Assembly: GCF_037975245.1 (NCBI RefSeq)
Contig: NC_092563.1
Span: 12,390,001 to 12,454,000 of the forward strand
DNA length: 64,000 nucleotides
Direction: 5' to 3'
Origin: Apostichopus japonicus
Taxonomy: Eukaryota; Echinodermata; Holothuroidea; Aspidochirotida; Stichopodidae
Shown here: positions 47,471 through 63,500 of the stretch, in pieces
How positions within the stretch are numbered: position 1 is the stretch's first letter
Layout: every line of letters starts with the position of its first letter
Notes under the pieces: model-generated
Seen by the model: only the letters and a program-made list of their open reading frames with translations
Database searches by the model: none
Told to the model about the DNA's origin: nothing
Program-made: the position numbers and the translations under genes

Positions 47471-50400
47471 CGGGCCTAGGATCCCAATTCCGTATCCTCC
47501 CTTAGTTCGCAAAAGCATCCGGGAGATTACGATGAGAGTCCGGCCTTCGGGCCAGAAGTGGGCTAGCTGACTTGCAATGGAGAGCTCACGTCGATTCGGA
47601 CTGGGTTGATGTTCAACGTTCAGTGAAACCATGGCCTCGATGAGGCGTAATCTCTTGTTAATTTTAGCTTTCTGTCTTCAATTTTATAAAACAATAATTC
47701 AAATTAATTATTGCCTTTTTCATTCATCTTTTTCTCGCTAAGTAATCACAATTTATTTAAGATTAAATTGATGCTCATGTTTGCCTAGGTTCGATTCCCC
47801 GCCGAAGCACTATTTTATTTTATATGTTATTATTATTATTTATTTTTGGGGGTTGTTGTTAATATCTGCATGTATATACATGGTGTTTTAAATGTGTTTT
47901 GCTTTGTTTGTTTGTCTGTTTTTTTATTGGGGGGGGGGGTTGTTTCTATTTGGTATTTTGTTTCGCGTAAACACAGTAGGTAGGTCATTGCAAAATTTTG
48001 CACAACTTGTCAATAGAAACCGATCGGAACTTAAGAGTGAATAGTAAATTTGATTTCCGTCTCGCTCGTCGCCTTTCACTGGAAATTTTAATGAAAGTAT
48101 ACATAAGGACGAAAACTGTACCTACAAAAGAAAGGCTTCTTTTGTACAGTGTAAGGCCACCGCGACGTCTTTTCTGACAAGCTTGATAATATTTGTTCTT
48201 CGGGAATGTTGTGTCATTACTTAGCCTTTATAAACCGTTAAATGTGGAAACAGCTATGCTCCTGTTAGAACAACTTCACATTTCTTAAATGCTGATTTAC
48301 TGAGGCAGGCGTTTGAAAGACAATGTGATACAAACAGGTACGGTAACGTCATAAACAATGCCACGAGCTCTCCGTGCATTAAAAACGATCGAAATGTGCG
48401 GTATTCATGACGGTACACAAAGCAGATAATGCGGATACAGCAGACATAGTCGAGAATTAAACCTAGTAGCGTGGAGGTTTCAATTATGACATACTAGGAC
48501 TTTCTACTGGTAAACTTTACTCATTGTCGAATAAATCTATCTAATTTCTACCTTATCTAGCTTTAACTCTGTATTTAACGTATTATGAGCAAAACAAATA
48601 TGAAATTCACGACAATTCCATGGGACTTGTTTATTCGTTTAAAAAATAGCTCCGTTCGAATCTAACGCTCCATTGCTATGGTAACATCGTGAATAATAGC
48701 CCTGCCGCTAATGAATAGATGACATGTAGAAGATGGCCATCGATGGCGCTCTCAACTTCTCGTGCCACGTCTGGCACCTACAAGAAGTAACCGACATATT
48801 ACTGGCGCAATCCCGACCGAACATGATTTTAACTCTCCTACAGACTTTTCTACACTGATCTCAGAAATCATTATAAGTGCCGTCAAAATGCCTCAGTTGC
48901 TAATAGGTACATGTCCATGACGTAACACTGTTCTCGTTGTGCATAAAACTGAAGTCAAAAGTAAGGCATATACTGATAGGCCTAAACTAGGTATACTGTG
49001 CAGACTATGTATAGGCTAACTTCACAGACAGACACACATGCATACAGAAAACTTCAGATCATGTAAAATATCACTAACCGTAATCACGTTATGTTAACTA
49101 TGTCTTCAAATGTCGTCCTTTTCTTCTCTGCAACCCCGGGCCGTCATTGGAGTCGTTCGAACACACTAAATTAAGGCGAAGAACGACGTCAAGATATATC
49201 CAACGTCTAGACTACACTGCTTGCAATGGAGAGAGAACTGCCCAGTACAGTACAGTACGTGTTGATATGAACGCCTACAAAATGACAACAAATATTTTCC
49301 ATTGAAAACCACTGTGTATGACGGTATAGTAAACACTGGTATATAGATCAACGCACACGCGCGCACGGAGGTATTATGTACATACAGCATGCAATGCAGA
49401 CAAATATTTCGGAGCGCGCGCTTCTGATTTTGTGCCGATATTCTAGTGGGCGCTCTTGTATCACTGTTTGCATGCGCGCACGGACAAGATAGACGCCAGA
49501 CTATCACGCTGTAGCTACTAAACCTTTACTTACATGTGTACAGCAGTAGACTACTGTGATGGTTGCATGCGGCAGTTTAATTTTGTGTGCACAATATGTC
49601 AGCATTGTACGGTGGCTTAATGAGGACATAGGAAAGAAAAACAGTGTCCCGAAATCTCACAATGTTGTCTTTTTATCTCAAATGTTGCCTCTTTTTTTCC
49701 CTTCAAAATTTGGATCCAATAACAAAAGTCCAAATGTAGAGACAAAAAGTCCAAATTTTTCAGATTTGAGCAGACTTGTTTCCTTTCCTAGGTCCCTATT
49801 AAGCCACCGTAGTATTGTAACTATTCTATGGTAAAAAAAAAAATGTACAAATCGAACGGAATTGCTAATGTTAAGAGACTGGCCTTTATAATCGCTGTAA
49901 AGTCAGAACGCGACGGTGTTTATTCCAGTCACGGTTGGCAGCCCTCTTAGGGTTTTAATCAGGAGCTTTCTATTTTATAGCTGTTGTAGGTGTCGTACCA
50001 GAAGTAATCCTTCCAGTATCTTACACACTAAGTCCGTCACGTTTAGGGTCCGCTAAAGTATAGCTAGAAGTTGTCAACTGACAAATCATACCCCAACGTT
50101 GATATCTGAGGGCTTGGCCTGTCAGGGTGCATGCACATTTCTATATCATGACGCAGTTTAGACTTTGAGCTAGAAGAGGAGCAAGTTAAGCACACTGAAC
50201 CGTCTGCTCGCACGGAGAAACATATCCAGATTTAAACACAGAATTTCTTAACTGCTCTGTGTCACCTCCAATCCTCCTTATTTGCACACCATCTCTACTT
50301 TGATTTAGGCGCTTCCACATCAAGACATTCAAAACGATCGTGGTGACTGGAAATATGCCAAAACTTCAAGCACTGCGTTAGGTCATTTTACGTCTAGTGT

Positions 50401-50727
50401 GTGTGTGTGCTTTTGCTTTACTTGTCTTTTCGTGTTTTTGTTTTTCTTGTTTTTTTTTTCGTTTTTTTTTTTTTCACGGTTAAACTTTTGTGCGAATGTA
50501 CAATACTCCAGTTGGGGCATGGTATGCATTCATATCACATTGTTTTGGAACAATCTGGAACTCTAAGTATTATTTCGACCCAAGAATCAACAGGCTGGCG
50601 TGGTGGCCTGAACGGTTGGAAGACAGCACTGCGCGTCGGTGTTTGTTGTCAGGCTGTGTGAATCGCGCCGATCGGATGACAGACACTGCTTTGTTTATAA
50701 TGGCATCGCCAAGGTGGAATTTTTATA
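47471..50727 (+). repeat. Array unit 14 (3,257 bp)
   Basis: Standard unit with the C allele; I saw no private substitution. MITE copy at 49610-49809. Confidence 0.95.
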
Positions 50728-53700
50728 CGGGCCTAGGATCCCAATTCCGTATCCTCCCTTAGTTCGCAAAAGCATCCGGGAGATTACGATGAGAGTCCGG
50801 CCTTCGGGCCAGAAGTGGGCTAGCTGACTTGCAATGGAGAGCTCACGTCGATTCGGACTGGGTTGATGTTCAACGTTCAGTGAAACCATGGCCTCGATGA
50901 GGCGTAATCTCTTGTTAATTTTAGCTTTCTGTCTTCAATTTTATAAAACAATAATTCAAATTAATTATTGCCTTTTTCATTCATCTTTTTCTCGCTAAGT
51001 AATCACAATTTATTTAAGATTAAATTGATGCTCATGTTTGCCTAGGTTCGATTCCCCGCCGAAGCACTATTTTATTTTATATGTTATTATTATTATTTAT
51101 TTTTGGGGGTTGTTGTTAATATCTGCATGTATATACATGGTGTTTTAAATGTGTTTTGCTTTGTTTGTTTGTCTGTTTTTTTATTGGGGGGGGGGGTTGT
51201 TTCTATTTGGTATTTTGTTTCGCGTAAACACAGTAGGTAGGTCATTGCAAAATTTTGCACAACTTGTCAATAGAAACCGATCGGAACTTAAGAGTGAATA
51301 GTAAATTTGATTTCCGTCTCGCTCGTCGCCTTTCACTGGAAATTTTAATGAAAGTATACATAAGGACGAAAACTGTACCTACAAAAGAAAGGCTTCTTTT
51401 GTACAGTGTAAGGCCACCGCGACGTCTTTTCTGACAAGCTTGATAATATTTGTTCTTCGGGAATGTTGTGTCATTACTTAGCCTTTATAAACCGTTAAAT
51501 GTGGAAACAGCTATGCTCCTGTTAGAACAACTTCACATTTCTTAAATGCTGATTTACTGAGGCAGGCGTTTGAAAGACAATGTGATACAAACAGGTACGG
51601 TAACGTCATAAACAATGCCACGAGCTCTCCGTGCATTAAAAACGATCGAAATGTGCGGTATTCATGACGGTACACAAAGCAGATAATGCGGATACAGCAG
51701 ACATAGTCGAGAATTAAACCTAGTAGCGTGGAGGTTTCAATTATGACATACTAGGACTTTCTACTGGTAAACTTTACTCATTGTCGAATAAATCTATCTA
51801 ATTTCTACCTTATCTAGCTTTAACTCTGTATTTAACGTATTATGAGCAAAACAAATATGAAATTCACGACAATTCCATGGGACTTGTTTATTCGTTTAAA
51901 AAATAGCTCCGTTCGAATCTAACGCTCCATTGCTATGGTAACATCGTGAATAATAGCCCTGCCGCTAATGAATAGATGACATGTAGAAGATGGCCATCGA
52001 TGGCGCTCTCAACTTCTCGTGCCACGTCTGGCACCTACAAGAAGTAACCGACATATTACTGGCGCAATCCCGACCGAACATGATTTTAACTCTCCTACAG
52101 ACTTTTCTACACTGATCTCAGAAATCATTATAAGTGCCGTCAAAATGCCTCAGTTGCTAATAGGTACATGTCCATGACGTAACACTGTTCTCGTTGTGCA
52201 TAAAACTGAAGTCAAAAGTAAGGCATATACTGATAGGCCTAAACTAGGTATACTGTGCAGACTATGTATAGGCTAACTTCACAGACAGACACACATGCAT
52301 ACAGAAAACTTCAGATCATGTAAAATATCACTAACCGTAATCACGTTATGTTAACTATGTCTTCAAATGTCGTCCTTTTCTTCTCTGCAACCCCGGGCCG
52401 TCATTGGAGTCGTTCGAACACACTAAATTAAGGCGAAGAACGACGTCAAGATATATCCAACGTCTAGACTACACTGCTTGCAATGGAGAGAGAACTGCCC
52501 AGTACAGTACAGTACGTGTTGATATGAACGCCTACAAAATGACAACAAATATTTTCCATTGAAAACCACTGTGTATGACGGTATAGTAAACACTGGTATA
52601 TAGATCAACGCACACGCGCGCACGGAGGTATTATGTACATACAGCATGCAATGCAGACAAATATTTCGGAGCGCGCGCTTCTGATTTTGTGCCGATATTC
52701 TAGTGGGCGCTCTTGTATCACTGTTTGCATGCGCGCACGGACAAGATAGACTCCAGACTATCACGCTGTAGCTACTAAACCTTTACTTACATGTGTACAG
52801 CAGTAGACTACTGTGATGGTTGCATGCGGCAGTTTAATTTTGTGTGCACAATATGTCAGCATTGTACGGTGGCTTAATGAGGACATAGGAAAGAAAAACA
52901 GTGTCCCGAAATCTCACAATGTTGTCTTTTTATCTCAAATGTTGCCTCTTTTTTTCCCTTCAAAATTTGGATCCAATAACAAAAGTCCAAATGTAGAGAC
53001 AAAAAGTCCAAATTTTTCAGATTTGAGCAGACTTGTTTCCTTTCCTAGGTCCCTATTAAGCCACCGTAGTATTGTAACTATTCTATGGTAAAAAAAAAAA
53101 ATGTACAAATCGAACGGAATTGCTAATGTTAAGAGACTGGCCTTTATAATCGCTGTAAAGTCAGAACGCGACGGTGTTTATTCCAGTCACGGTTGGCAGC
53201 CCTCTTAGGGTTTTAATCAGGAGCTTTCTATTTTATAGCTGTTGTAGGTGTCGTACCAGAAGTAATCCTTCCAGTATCTTACACACTAAGTCCGTCACGT
53301 TTAGGGTCCGCTAAAGTATAGCTAGAAGTTGTCAACTGACAAATCATACCCCAACGTTGATATCTGAGGGCTTGGCCTGTCAGGGTGCATGCACATTTCT
53401 ATATCATGACGCAGTTTAGACTTTGAGCTAGAAGAGGAGCAAGTTAAGCACACTGAACCGTCTGCTCGCACGGAGAAACATATCCAGATTTAAACACAGA
53501 ATTTCTTAACTGCTCTGTGTCACCTCCAATCCTCCTTATTTGCACACCATCTCTACTTTGATTTAGGCGCTTCCACATCAAGACATTCAAAACGATCGTG
53601 GTGACTGGAAATATGCCAAAACTTCAAGCACTGCGTTAGGTCATTTTACGTCTAGTGTGTGTGTGTGCTTTTGCTTTACTTGTCTTTTCGTGTTTTTGTT

Positions 53701-53985
53701 TTTCTTGTTTTTTTTTTTCGTTTTTTTTTTTTCACGGTTAAACTTTTGTGCGAATGTACAATACTCCAGTTGGGGCATGGTATGCATTCATATCACATTG
53801 TTTTGGAACAATCTGGAACTCTAAGTATTATTTCGACCCAAGAATCAACAGGCTGGCGTGGTGGCCTGAACGGTTGGAAGACAGCACTGCGCGTCGGTGT
53901 TTGTTGTCAGGCTGTGTGAATCGCGCCGATCGGATGACAGACACTGCTTTGTTTATAATGGCATCGCCAAGGTGGAATTTTTATA
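50728..53985 (+). repeat. Array unit 15 (3,258 bp)
   Basis: Carries T at 52752 (GACTCC instead of GACGCC), shared with units 17 and 18 but not 16. MITE copy at 52867-53066. Confidence 0.95.
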
Positions 53986-56900
53986 CGGGCCTAGGATCCC
54001 AATTCCGTATCCTCCCTTAGTTCGCAAAAGCATCCGGGAGATTACGATGAGAGTCCGGCCTTCGGGCCAGAAGTGGGCTAGCTGACTTGCAATGGAGAGC
54101 TCACGTCGATTCGGACTGGGTTGATGTTCAACGTTCAGTGAAACCATGGCCTCGATGAGGCGTAATCTCTTGTTAATTTTAGCTTTCTGTCTTCAATTTT
54201 ATAAAACAATAATTCAAATTAATTATTGCCTTTTTCATTCATCTTTTTCTCGCTAAGTAATCACAATTTATTTAAGATTAAATTGATGCTCATGTTTGCC
54301 TAGGTTCGATTCCCCGCCGAAGCACTATTTTATTTTATATGTTATTATTATTATTTATTTTTGGGGGTTGTTGTTAATATCTGCATGTATATACATGGTG
54401 TTTTAAATGTGTTTTGCTTTGTTTGTTTGTCTGTTTTTTTATTGGGGGGGGGGGGTTGTTTCTATTTGGTATTTTGTTTCGCGTAAACACAGTAGGTAGG
54501 TCATTGCAAAATTTTGCACAACTTGTCAATAGAAACCGATCGGAACTTAAGAGTGAATAGTAAATTTGATTTCCGTCTCGCTCGTCGCCTTTCACTGGAA
54601 ATTTTAATGAAAGTATACATAAGGACGAAAACTGTACCTACAAAAGAAAGGCTTCTTTTGTACAGTGTAAGGCCACCGCGACGTCTTTTCTGACAAGCTT
54701 GATAATATTTGTTCTTCGGGAATGTTGTGTCATTACTTAGCCTTTATAAACCGTTAAATGTGGAAACAGCTATGCTCCTGTTAGAACAACTTCACATTTC
54801 TTAAATGCTGATTTACTGAGGCAGGCGTTTGAAAGACAATGTGATACAAACAGGTACGGTAACGTCATAAACAATGCCACGAGCTCTCCGTGCATTAAAA
54901 ACGATCGAAATGTGCGGTATTCATGACGGTACACAAAGCAGATAATGCGGATACAGCAGACATAGTCGAGAATTAAACCTAGTAGCGTGGAGGTTTCAAT
55001 TATGACATACTAGGACTTTCTACTGGTAAACTTTACTCATTGTCGAATAAATCTATCTAATTTCTACCTTATCTAGCTTTAACTCTGTATTTAACGTATT
55101 ATGAGCAAAACAAATATGAAATTCACGACAATTCCATGGGACTTGTTTATTCGTTTAAAAAATAGCTCCGTTCGAATCTAACGCTCCATTGCTATGGTAA
55201 CATCGTGAATAATAGCCCTGCCGCTAATGAATAGATGACATGTAGAAGATGGCCATCGATGGCGCTCTCAACTTCTCGTGCCACGTCTGGCACCTACAAG
55301 AAGTAACCGACATATTACTGGCGCAATCCCGACCGAACATGATTTTAACTCTCCTACAGACTTTTCTACACTGATCTCAGAAATCATTATAAGTGCCGTC
55401 AAAATGCCTCAGTTGCTAATAGGTACATGTCCATGACGTAACACTGTTCTCGTTGTGCATAAAACTGAAGTCAAAAGTAAGGCATATACTGATAGGCCTA
55501 AACTAGGTATACTGTGCAGACTATGTATAGGCTAACTTCACAGACAGACACACATGCATACAGAAAACTTCAGATCATGTAAAATATCACTAACCGTAAT
55601 CACGTTATGTTAACTATGTCTTCAAATGTCGTCCTTTTCTTCTCTGCAACCCCGGGCCGTCATTGGAGTCGTTCGAACACACTAAATTAAGGCGAAGAAC
55701 GACGTCAAGATATATCCAACGTCTAGACTACACTGCTTGCAATGGAGAGAGAACTGCCCAGTACAGTACAGTACGTGTTGATATGAACGCCTACAAAATG
55801 ACAACAAATATTTTCCATTGAAAACCACTGTGTATGACGGTATAGTAAACACTGGTATATAGATCAACGCACACGCGCGCACGGAGGTATTATGTACATA
55901 CAGCATGCAATGCAGACAAATATTTCGGAGCGCGCGCTTCTGATTTTGTGCCGATATTCTAGTGGGCGCTCTTGTATCACTGTTTGCATGCGCGCACGGA
56001 CAAGATAGACGCCAGACTATCACGCTGTAGCTACTAAACCTTTACTTACATGTGTACAGCAGTAGACTACTGTGATGGTTGCATGCGGCAGTTTAATTTT
56101 GTGTGCACAATATGTCAGCATTGTACGGTGGCTTAATGAGGACATAGGAAAGAAAAACAGTGTCCCGAAATCTCACAATGTTGTCTTTTTATCTCAAATG
56201 TTGCCTCTTTTTTTCCCTTCAAAATTTGGATCCAATAACAAAAGTCCAAATGTAGAGACAAAAAGTCCAAATTTTTCAGATTTGAGCAGACTTGTTTCCT
56301 TTCCTAGGTCCCTATTAAGCCACCGTAGTATTGTAACTATTCTATGGTAAAAAAAAAAATGTACAAATCGAACGGAATTGCTAATGTTAAGAGACTGGCC
56401 TTTATAATCGCTGTAAAGTCAGAACGCGACGGTGTTTATTCCAGTCACGGTTGGCAGCCCTCTTAGGGTTTTAATCAGGAGCTTTCTATTTTATAGCTGT
56501 TGTAGGTGTCGTACCAGAAGTAATCCTTCCAGTATCTTACACACTAAGTCCGTCACGTTTAGGGTCCGCTAAAGTATAGCTAGAAGTTGTCAACTGACAA
56601 ATCATACCCCAACGTTGATATCTGAGGGCTTGGCCTGTCAGGGTGCATGCACATTTCTATATCATGACGCAGTTTAGACTTTGAGCTAGAAGAGGAGCAA
56701 GTTAAGCACACTGAACCGTCTGCTCGCACGGAGAAACATATCCAGATTTAAACACAGAATTTCTTAACTGCTCTGTGTCACCTCCAATCCTCCTTATTTG
56801 CACACCATCTCTACTTTGATTTAGGCGCTTCCACATCAAGACATTCAAAACGATCGTGGTGACTGGAAATATGCCAAAACTTCAAGCACTGCGTTAGGTC

Positions 56901-57243
56901 ATTTTACGTCTAGTGTGTGTGTGTGCTTTTGCTTTACTTGTCTTTTCGTGTTTTTGTTTTTCTTGTTTTTTTTTTCGTTTTTTTTTTTTTCACGGTTAAA
57001 CTTTTGTGCGAATGTACAATACTCCAGTTGGGGCATGGTATGCATTCATATCACATTGTTTTGGAACAATCTGGAACTCTAAGTATTATTTCGACCCAAG
57101 AATCAACAGGCTGGCGTGGTGGCCTGAACGGTTGGAAGACAGCACTGCGCGTCGGTGTTTGTTGTCAGGCTGTGTGAATCGCGCCGATCGGATGACAGAC
57201 ACTGCTTTGTTTATAATGGCATCGCCAAGGTGGAATTTTTATA
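53986..57243 (+). repeat. Array unit 16 (3,258 bp)
   Basis: Standard unit, lacking the T variant of its neighbours 15 and 17. MITE copy at 56126-56325. Confidence 0.95.
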
Positions 57244-60200
57244 CGGGCCTAGGATCCCAATTCCGTATCCTCCCTTAGTTCGCAAAAGCATCCGGGAGAT
57301 TACGATGAGAGTCCGGCCTTCGGGCCAGAAGTGGGCTAGCTGACTTGCAATGGAGAGCTCACGTCGATTCGGACTGGGTTGATGTTCAACGTTCAGTGAA
57401 ACCATGGCCTCGATGAGGCGTAATCTCTTGTTAATTTTAGCTTTCTGTCTTCAATTTTATAAAACAATAATTCAAATTAATTATTGCCTTTTTCATTCAT
57501 CTTTTTCTCGCTAAGTAATCACAATTTATTTAAGATTAAATTGATGCTCATGTTTGCCTAGGTTCGATTCCCCGCCGAAGCACTATTTTATTTTATATGT
57601 TATTATTATTATTTATTTTTGGGGGTTGTTGTTAATATCTGCATGTATATACATGGTGTTTTAAATGTGTTTTGCTTTGTTTGTTTGTCTGTTTTTTTAT
57701 TGGGGGGGGGGGTTGTTTCTATTTGGTATTTTGTTTCGCGTAAACACAGTAGGTAGGTCATTGCAAAATTTTGCACAACTTGTCAATAGAAACCGATCGG
57801 AACTTAAGAGTGAATAGTAAATTTGATTTCCGTCTCGCTCGTCGCCTTTCACTGGAAATTTTAATGAAAGTATACATAAGGACGAAAACTGTACCTACAA
57901 AAGAAAGGCTTCTTTTGTACAGTGTAAGGTCACCGCGACGTCTTTTCTGACAAGCTTGATAATATTTGTTCTTCGGGAATGTTGTGTCATTACTTAGCCT
58001 TTATAAACCGTTAAATGTGGAAACAGCTATGCTCCTGTTAGAACAACTTCACATTTCTTAAATGCTGATTTACTGAGGCAGGCGTTTGAAAGACAATGTG
58101 ATACAAACAGGTACGGTAACGTCATAAACAATGCCACGAGCTCTCCGTGCATTAAAAACGATCGAAATGTGCGGTATTCATGACGGTACACAAAGCAGAT
58201 AATGCGGATACAGCAGACATAGTCGAGAATTAAACCTAGTAGCGTGGAGGTTTCAATTATGACATACTAGGACTTTCTACTGGTAAACTTTACTCATTGT
58301 CGAATAAATCTATCTAATTTCTACCTTATCTAGCTTTAACTCTGTATTTAACGTATTATGAGCAAAACAAATATGAAATTCACGACAATTCCATGGGACT
58401 TGTTTATTCGTTTAAAAAATAGCTCCGTTCGAATCTAACGCTCCATTGCTATGGTAACATCGTGAATAATAGCCCTGCCGCTAATGAATAGATGACATGT
58501 AGAAGATGGCCATCGATGGCGCTCTCAACTTCTCGTGCCACGTCTGGCACCTACAAGAAGTAACCGACATATTACTGGCGCAATCCCGACCGAACATGAT
58601 TTTAACTCTCCTACAGACTTTTCTACACTGATCTCAGAAATCATTATAAGTGCCGTCAAAATGCCTCAGTTGCTAATAGGTACATGTCCATGACGTAACA
58701 CTGTTCTCGTTGTGCATAAAACTGAAGTCAAAAGTAAGGCATATACTGATAGGCCTAAACTAGGTATACTGTGCAGACTATGTATAGGCTAACTTCACAG
58801 ACAGACACACATGCATACAGAAAACTTCAGATCATGTAAAATATCACTAACCGTAATCACGTTATGTTAACTATGTCTTCAAATGTCGTCCTTTTCTTCT
58901 CTGCAACCCCGGGCCGTCATTGGAGTCGTTCGAACACACTAAATTAAGGCGAAGAACGACGTCAAGATATATCCAACGTCTAGACTACACTGCTTGCAAT
59001 GGAGAGAGAACTGCCCAGTACAGTACAGTACGTGTTGATATGAACGCCTACAAAATGACAACAAATATTTTCCATTGAAAACCACTGTGTATGACGGTAT
59101 AGTAAACACTGGTATATAGATCAACGCACACGCGCGCACGGAGGTATTATGTACATACAGCATGCAATGCAGACAAATATTTCGGAGCGCGCGCTTCTGA
59201 TTTTGTGCCGATATTCTAGTGGGCGCTCTTGTATCACTGTTTGCATGCGCGCACGGACAAGATAGACTCCAGACTATCACGCTGTAGCTACTAAACCTTT
59301 ACTTACATGTGTACAGCAGTAGACTACTGTGATGGTTGCATGCGGCAGTTTAATTTTGTGTGCACAATATGTCAGCATTGTACGGTGGCTTAATGAGGAC
59401 ATAGGAAAGAAAAACAGTGTCCCGAAATCTCACAATGTTGTCTTTTTATCTCAAATGTTGCCTCTTTTTTTCCCTTCAAAATTTGGATCCAATAACAAAA
59501 GTCCAAATGTAGAGACAAAAAGTCCAAATTTTTCAGATTTGAGCAGACTTGTTTCCTTTCCTAGGTCCCTATTAAGCCACCGTAGTATTGTAACTATTCT
59601 ATGGTAAAAAAAAAAATGTACAAATCGAACGGAATTGCTAATGTTAAGAGACTGGCCTTTATAATCGCTGTAAAGTCAGAACGCGACGGTGTTTATTCCA
59701 GTCACGGTTGGCAGCCCTCTTAGGGTTTTAATCAGGAGCTTTCTATTTTATAGCTGTTGTAGGTGTCGTACCAGAAGTAATCCTTCCAGTATCTTACACA
59801 CTAAGTCCGTCACGTTTAGGGTCCGCTAAAGTATAGCTAGAAGTTGTCAACTGACAAATCATACCCCAACGTTGATATCTGAGGGCTTGGCCTGTCAGGG
59901 TGCATGCACATTTCTATATCATGACGCAGTTTAGACTTTGAGCTAGAAGAGGAGCAAGTTAAGCACACTGAACCGTCTGCTCGCACGGAGAAACATATCC
60001 AGATTTAAACACAGAATTTCTTAACTGCTCTGTGTCACCTCCAATCCTCCTTATTTGCACACCATCTCTACTTTGATTTAGGCGCTTCCACATCAAGACA
60101 TTCAAAACGATCGTGGTGACTGGAAATATGCCAAAACTTCAAGCACTGCGTTAGGTCATTTTACGTCTAGTGTGTGTGTGTGCTTTTGCTTTACTTGTCT

Positions 60201-60500
60201 TTTCGTGTTTTTGTTTTTCTTGTTTTTTTTTTCGTTTTTTTTTTTTTCACGGTTAAACTTTTGTGCGAATGTACAATACTCCAGTTGGGGCATGGTATGC
60301 ATTCATATCACATTGTTTTGGAACAATCTGGAACTCTAAGTATTATTTCGACCCAAGAATCAACAGGCTGGCGTGGTGGCCTGAACGGTTGGAAGACAGC
60401 ACTGCGCGTCGGTGTTTGTTGTCAGGCTGTGTGAATCGCGCCGATCGGATGACAGACACTGCTTTGTTTATAATGGCATCGCCAAGGTGGAATTTTTATA
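57244..60500 (+). repeat. Array unit 17 (3,257 bp)
   Basis: Private C to T at 57930; shares T at 59268 with units 15 and 18. MITE copy at 59383-59582. Confidence 0.95.
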
Positions 60501-63500
60501 CGGGCCTAGGATCCCAATTCCGTATCCTCCCTTAGTTCGCAAAAGCATCCGGGAGATTACGATGAGAGTCCGGCCTTCGGGCCAGAAGTGGGCTAGCTGA
60601 CTTGCAATGGAGAGCTCACGTCGATTCGGACTGGGTTGATGTTCAACGTTCAGTGAAACCATGGCCTCGATGAGGCGTAATCTCTTGTTAATTTTAGCTT
60701 TCTGTCTTCAATTTTATAAAACAATAATTCAAATTAATTATTGCCTTTTTCATTCATCTTTTTCTCGCTAAGTAATCACAATTTATTTAAGATTAAATTG
60801 ATGCTCATGTTTGCCTAGGTTCGATTCCCCGCCGAAGCACTATTTTATTTTATATGTTATTATTATTATTTATTTTTGGGGGTTGTTGTTAATATCTGCA
60901 TGTATATACATGGTGTTTTAAATGTGTTTTGCTTTGTTTGTTTGTCTGTTTTTTTATTGGGGGGGGGGGTTGTTTCTATTTGGTATTTTGTTTCGCGTAA
61001 ACACAGTAGGTAGGTCATTGCAAAATTTTGCACAACTTGTCAATAGAAACCGATCGGAACTTAAGAGTGAATAGTAAATTTGATTTCCGTCTCGCTCGTC
61101 GCCTTTCACTGGAAATTTTAATGAAAGTATACATAAGGACGAAAACTGTACCTACAAAAGAAAGGCTTCTTTTGTACAGTGTAAGGCCACCGCGACGTCT
61201 TTTCTGACAAGCTTGATAATATTTGTTCTTCGGGAATGTTGTGTCATTACTTAGCCTTTATAAACCGTTAAATGTGGAAACAGCTATGCTCCTGTTAGAA
61301 CAACTTCACATTTCTTAAATGCTGATTTACTGAGGCAGGCGTTTGAAAGACAATGTGATACAAACAGGTACGGTAACGTCATAAACAATGCCACGAGCTC
61401 TCCGTGCATTAAAAACGATCGAAATGTGCGGTATTCATGACGGTACACAAAGCAGATAATGCGGATACAGCAGACATAGTCGAGAATTAAACCTAGTAGC
61501 GTGGAGGTTTCAATTATGACATACTAGGACTTTCTACTGGTAAACTTTACTCATTGTCGAATAAATCTATCTAATTTCTACCTTATCTAGCTTTAACTCT
61601 GTATTTAACGTATTATGAGCAAAACAAATATGAAATTCACGACAATTCCATGGGACTTGTTTATTCGTTTAAAAAATAGCTCCGTTCGAATCTAACGCTC
61701 CATTGCTATGGTAACATCGTGAATAATAGCCCTGCCGCTAATGAATAGATGACATGTAGAAGATGGCCATCGATGGCGCTCTCAACTTCTCGTGCCACGT
61801 CTGGCACCTACAAGAAGTAACCGACATATTACTGGCGCAATCCCGACCGAACATGATTTTAACTCTCCTACAGACTTTTCTACACTGATCTCAGAAATCA
61901 TTATAAGTGCCGTCAAAATGCCTCAGTTGCTAATAGGTACATGTCCATGACGTAACACTGTTCTCGTTGTGCATAAAACTGAAGTCAAAAGTAAGGCATA
62001 TACTGATAGGCCTAAACTAGGTATACTGTGCAGACTATGTATAGGCTAACTTCACAGACAGACACACATGCATACAGAAAACTTCAGATCATGTAAAATA
62101 TCACTAACCGTAATCACGTTATGTTAACTATGTCTTCAAATGTCGTCCTTTTCTTCTCTGCAACCCCGGGCCGTCATTGGAGTCGTTCGAACACACTAAA
62201 TTAAGGCGAAGAACGACGTCAAGATATATCCAACGTCTAGACTACACTGCTTGCAATGGAGAGAGAACTGCCCAGTACAGTACAGTACGTGTTGATATGA
62301 ACGCCTACAAAATGACAACAAATATTTTCCATTGAAAACCACTGTGTATGACGGTATAGTAAACACTGGTATATAGATCAACGCACACGCGCGCACGGAG
62401 GTATTATGTACATACAGCATGCAATGCAGACAAATATTTCGGAGCGCGCGCTTCTGATTTTGTGCCGATATTCTAGTGGGCGCTCTTGTATCACTGTTTG
62501 CATGCGCGCACGGACAAGATAGACTCCAGACTATCACGCTGTAGCTACTAAACCTTTACTTACATGTGTACAGCAGTAGACTACTGTGATGGTTGCATGC
62601 GGCAGTTTAATTTTGTGTGCACAATATGTCAGCATTGTACGGTGGCTTAATGAGGACATAGGAAAGAAAAACAGTGTCCCGAAATCTCACAATGTTGTCT
62701 TTTTATCTCAAATGTTGCCTCTTTTTTTCCCTTCAAAATTTGGATCCAATAACAAAAGTCCAAATGTAGAGACAAAAAGTCCAAATTTTTCAGATTTGAG
62801 CAGACTTGTTTCCTTTCCTAGGTCCCTATTAAGCCACCGTAGTATTGTAACTATTCTATGGTAAAAAAAAAAAATGTACAAATCGAACGGAATTGCTAAT
62901 GTTAAGAGACTGGCCTTTATAATCGCTGTAAAGTCAGAACGCGACGGTGTTTATTCCAGTCACGGTTGGCAGCCCTCTTAGGGTTTTAATCAGGAGCTTT
63001 CTATTTTATAGCTGTTGTAGGTGTCGTACCAGAAGTAATCCTTCCAGTATCTTACACACTAAGTCCGTCACGTTTAGGGTCCGCTAAAGTATAGCTAGAA
63101 GTTGTCAACTGACAAATCATACCCCAACGTTGATATCTGAGGGCTTGGCCTGTCAGGGTGCATGCACATTTCTATATCATGACGCAGTTTAGACTTTGAG
63201 CTAGAAGAGGAGCAAGTTAAGCACACTGAACCGTCTGCTCGCACGGAGAAACATATCCAGATTTAAACACAGAATTTCTTAACTGCTCTGTGTCACCTCC
63301 AATCCTCCTTATTTGCACACCATCTCTACTTTGATTTAGGCGCTTCCACATCAAGACATTCAAAACGATCGTGGTGACTGGAAATATGCCAAAACTTCAA
63401 GCACTGCGTTAGGTCATTTTACGTCTAGTGTGTGTGTGTGCTTTTGCTTTACTTGTCTTTTCGTGTTTTTGTTTTTCTTGTTTTTTTTTTTCGTTTTTTT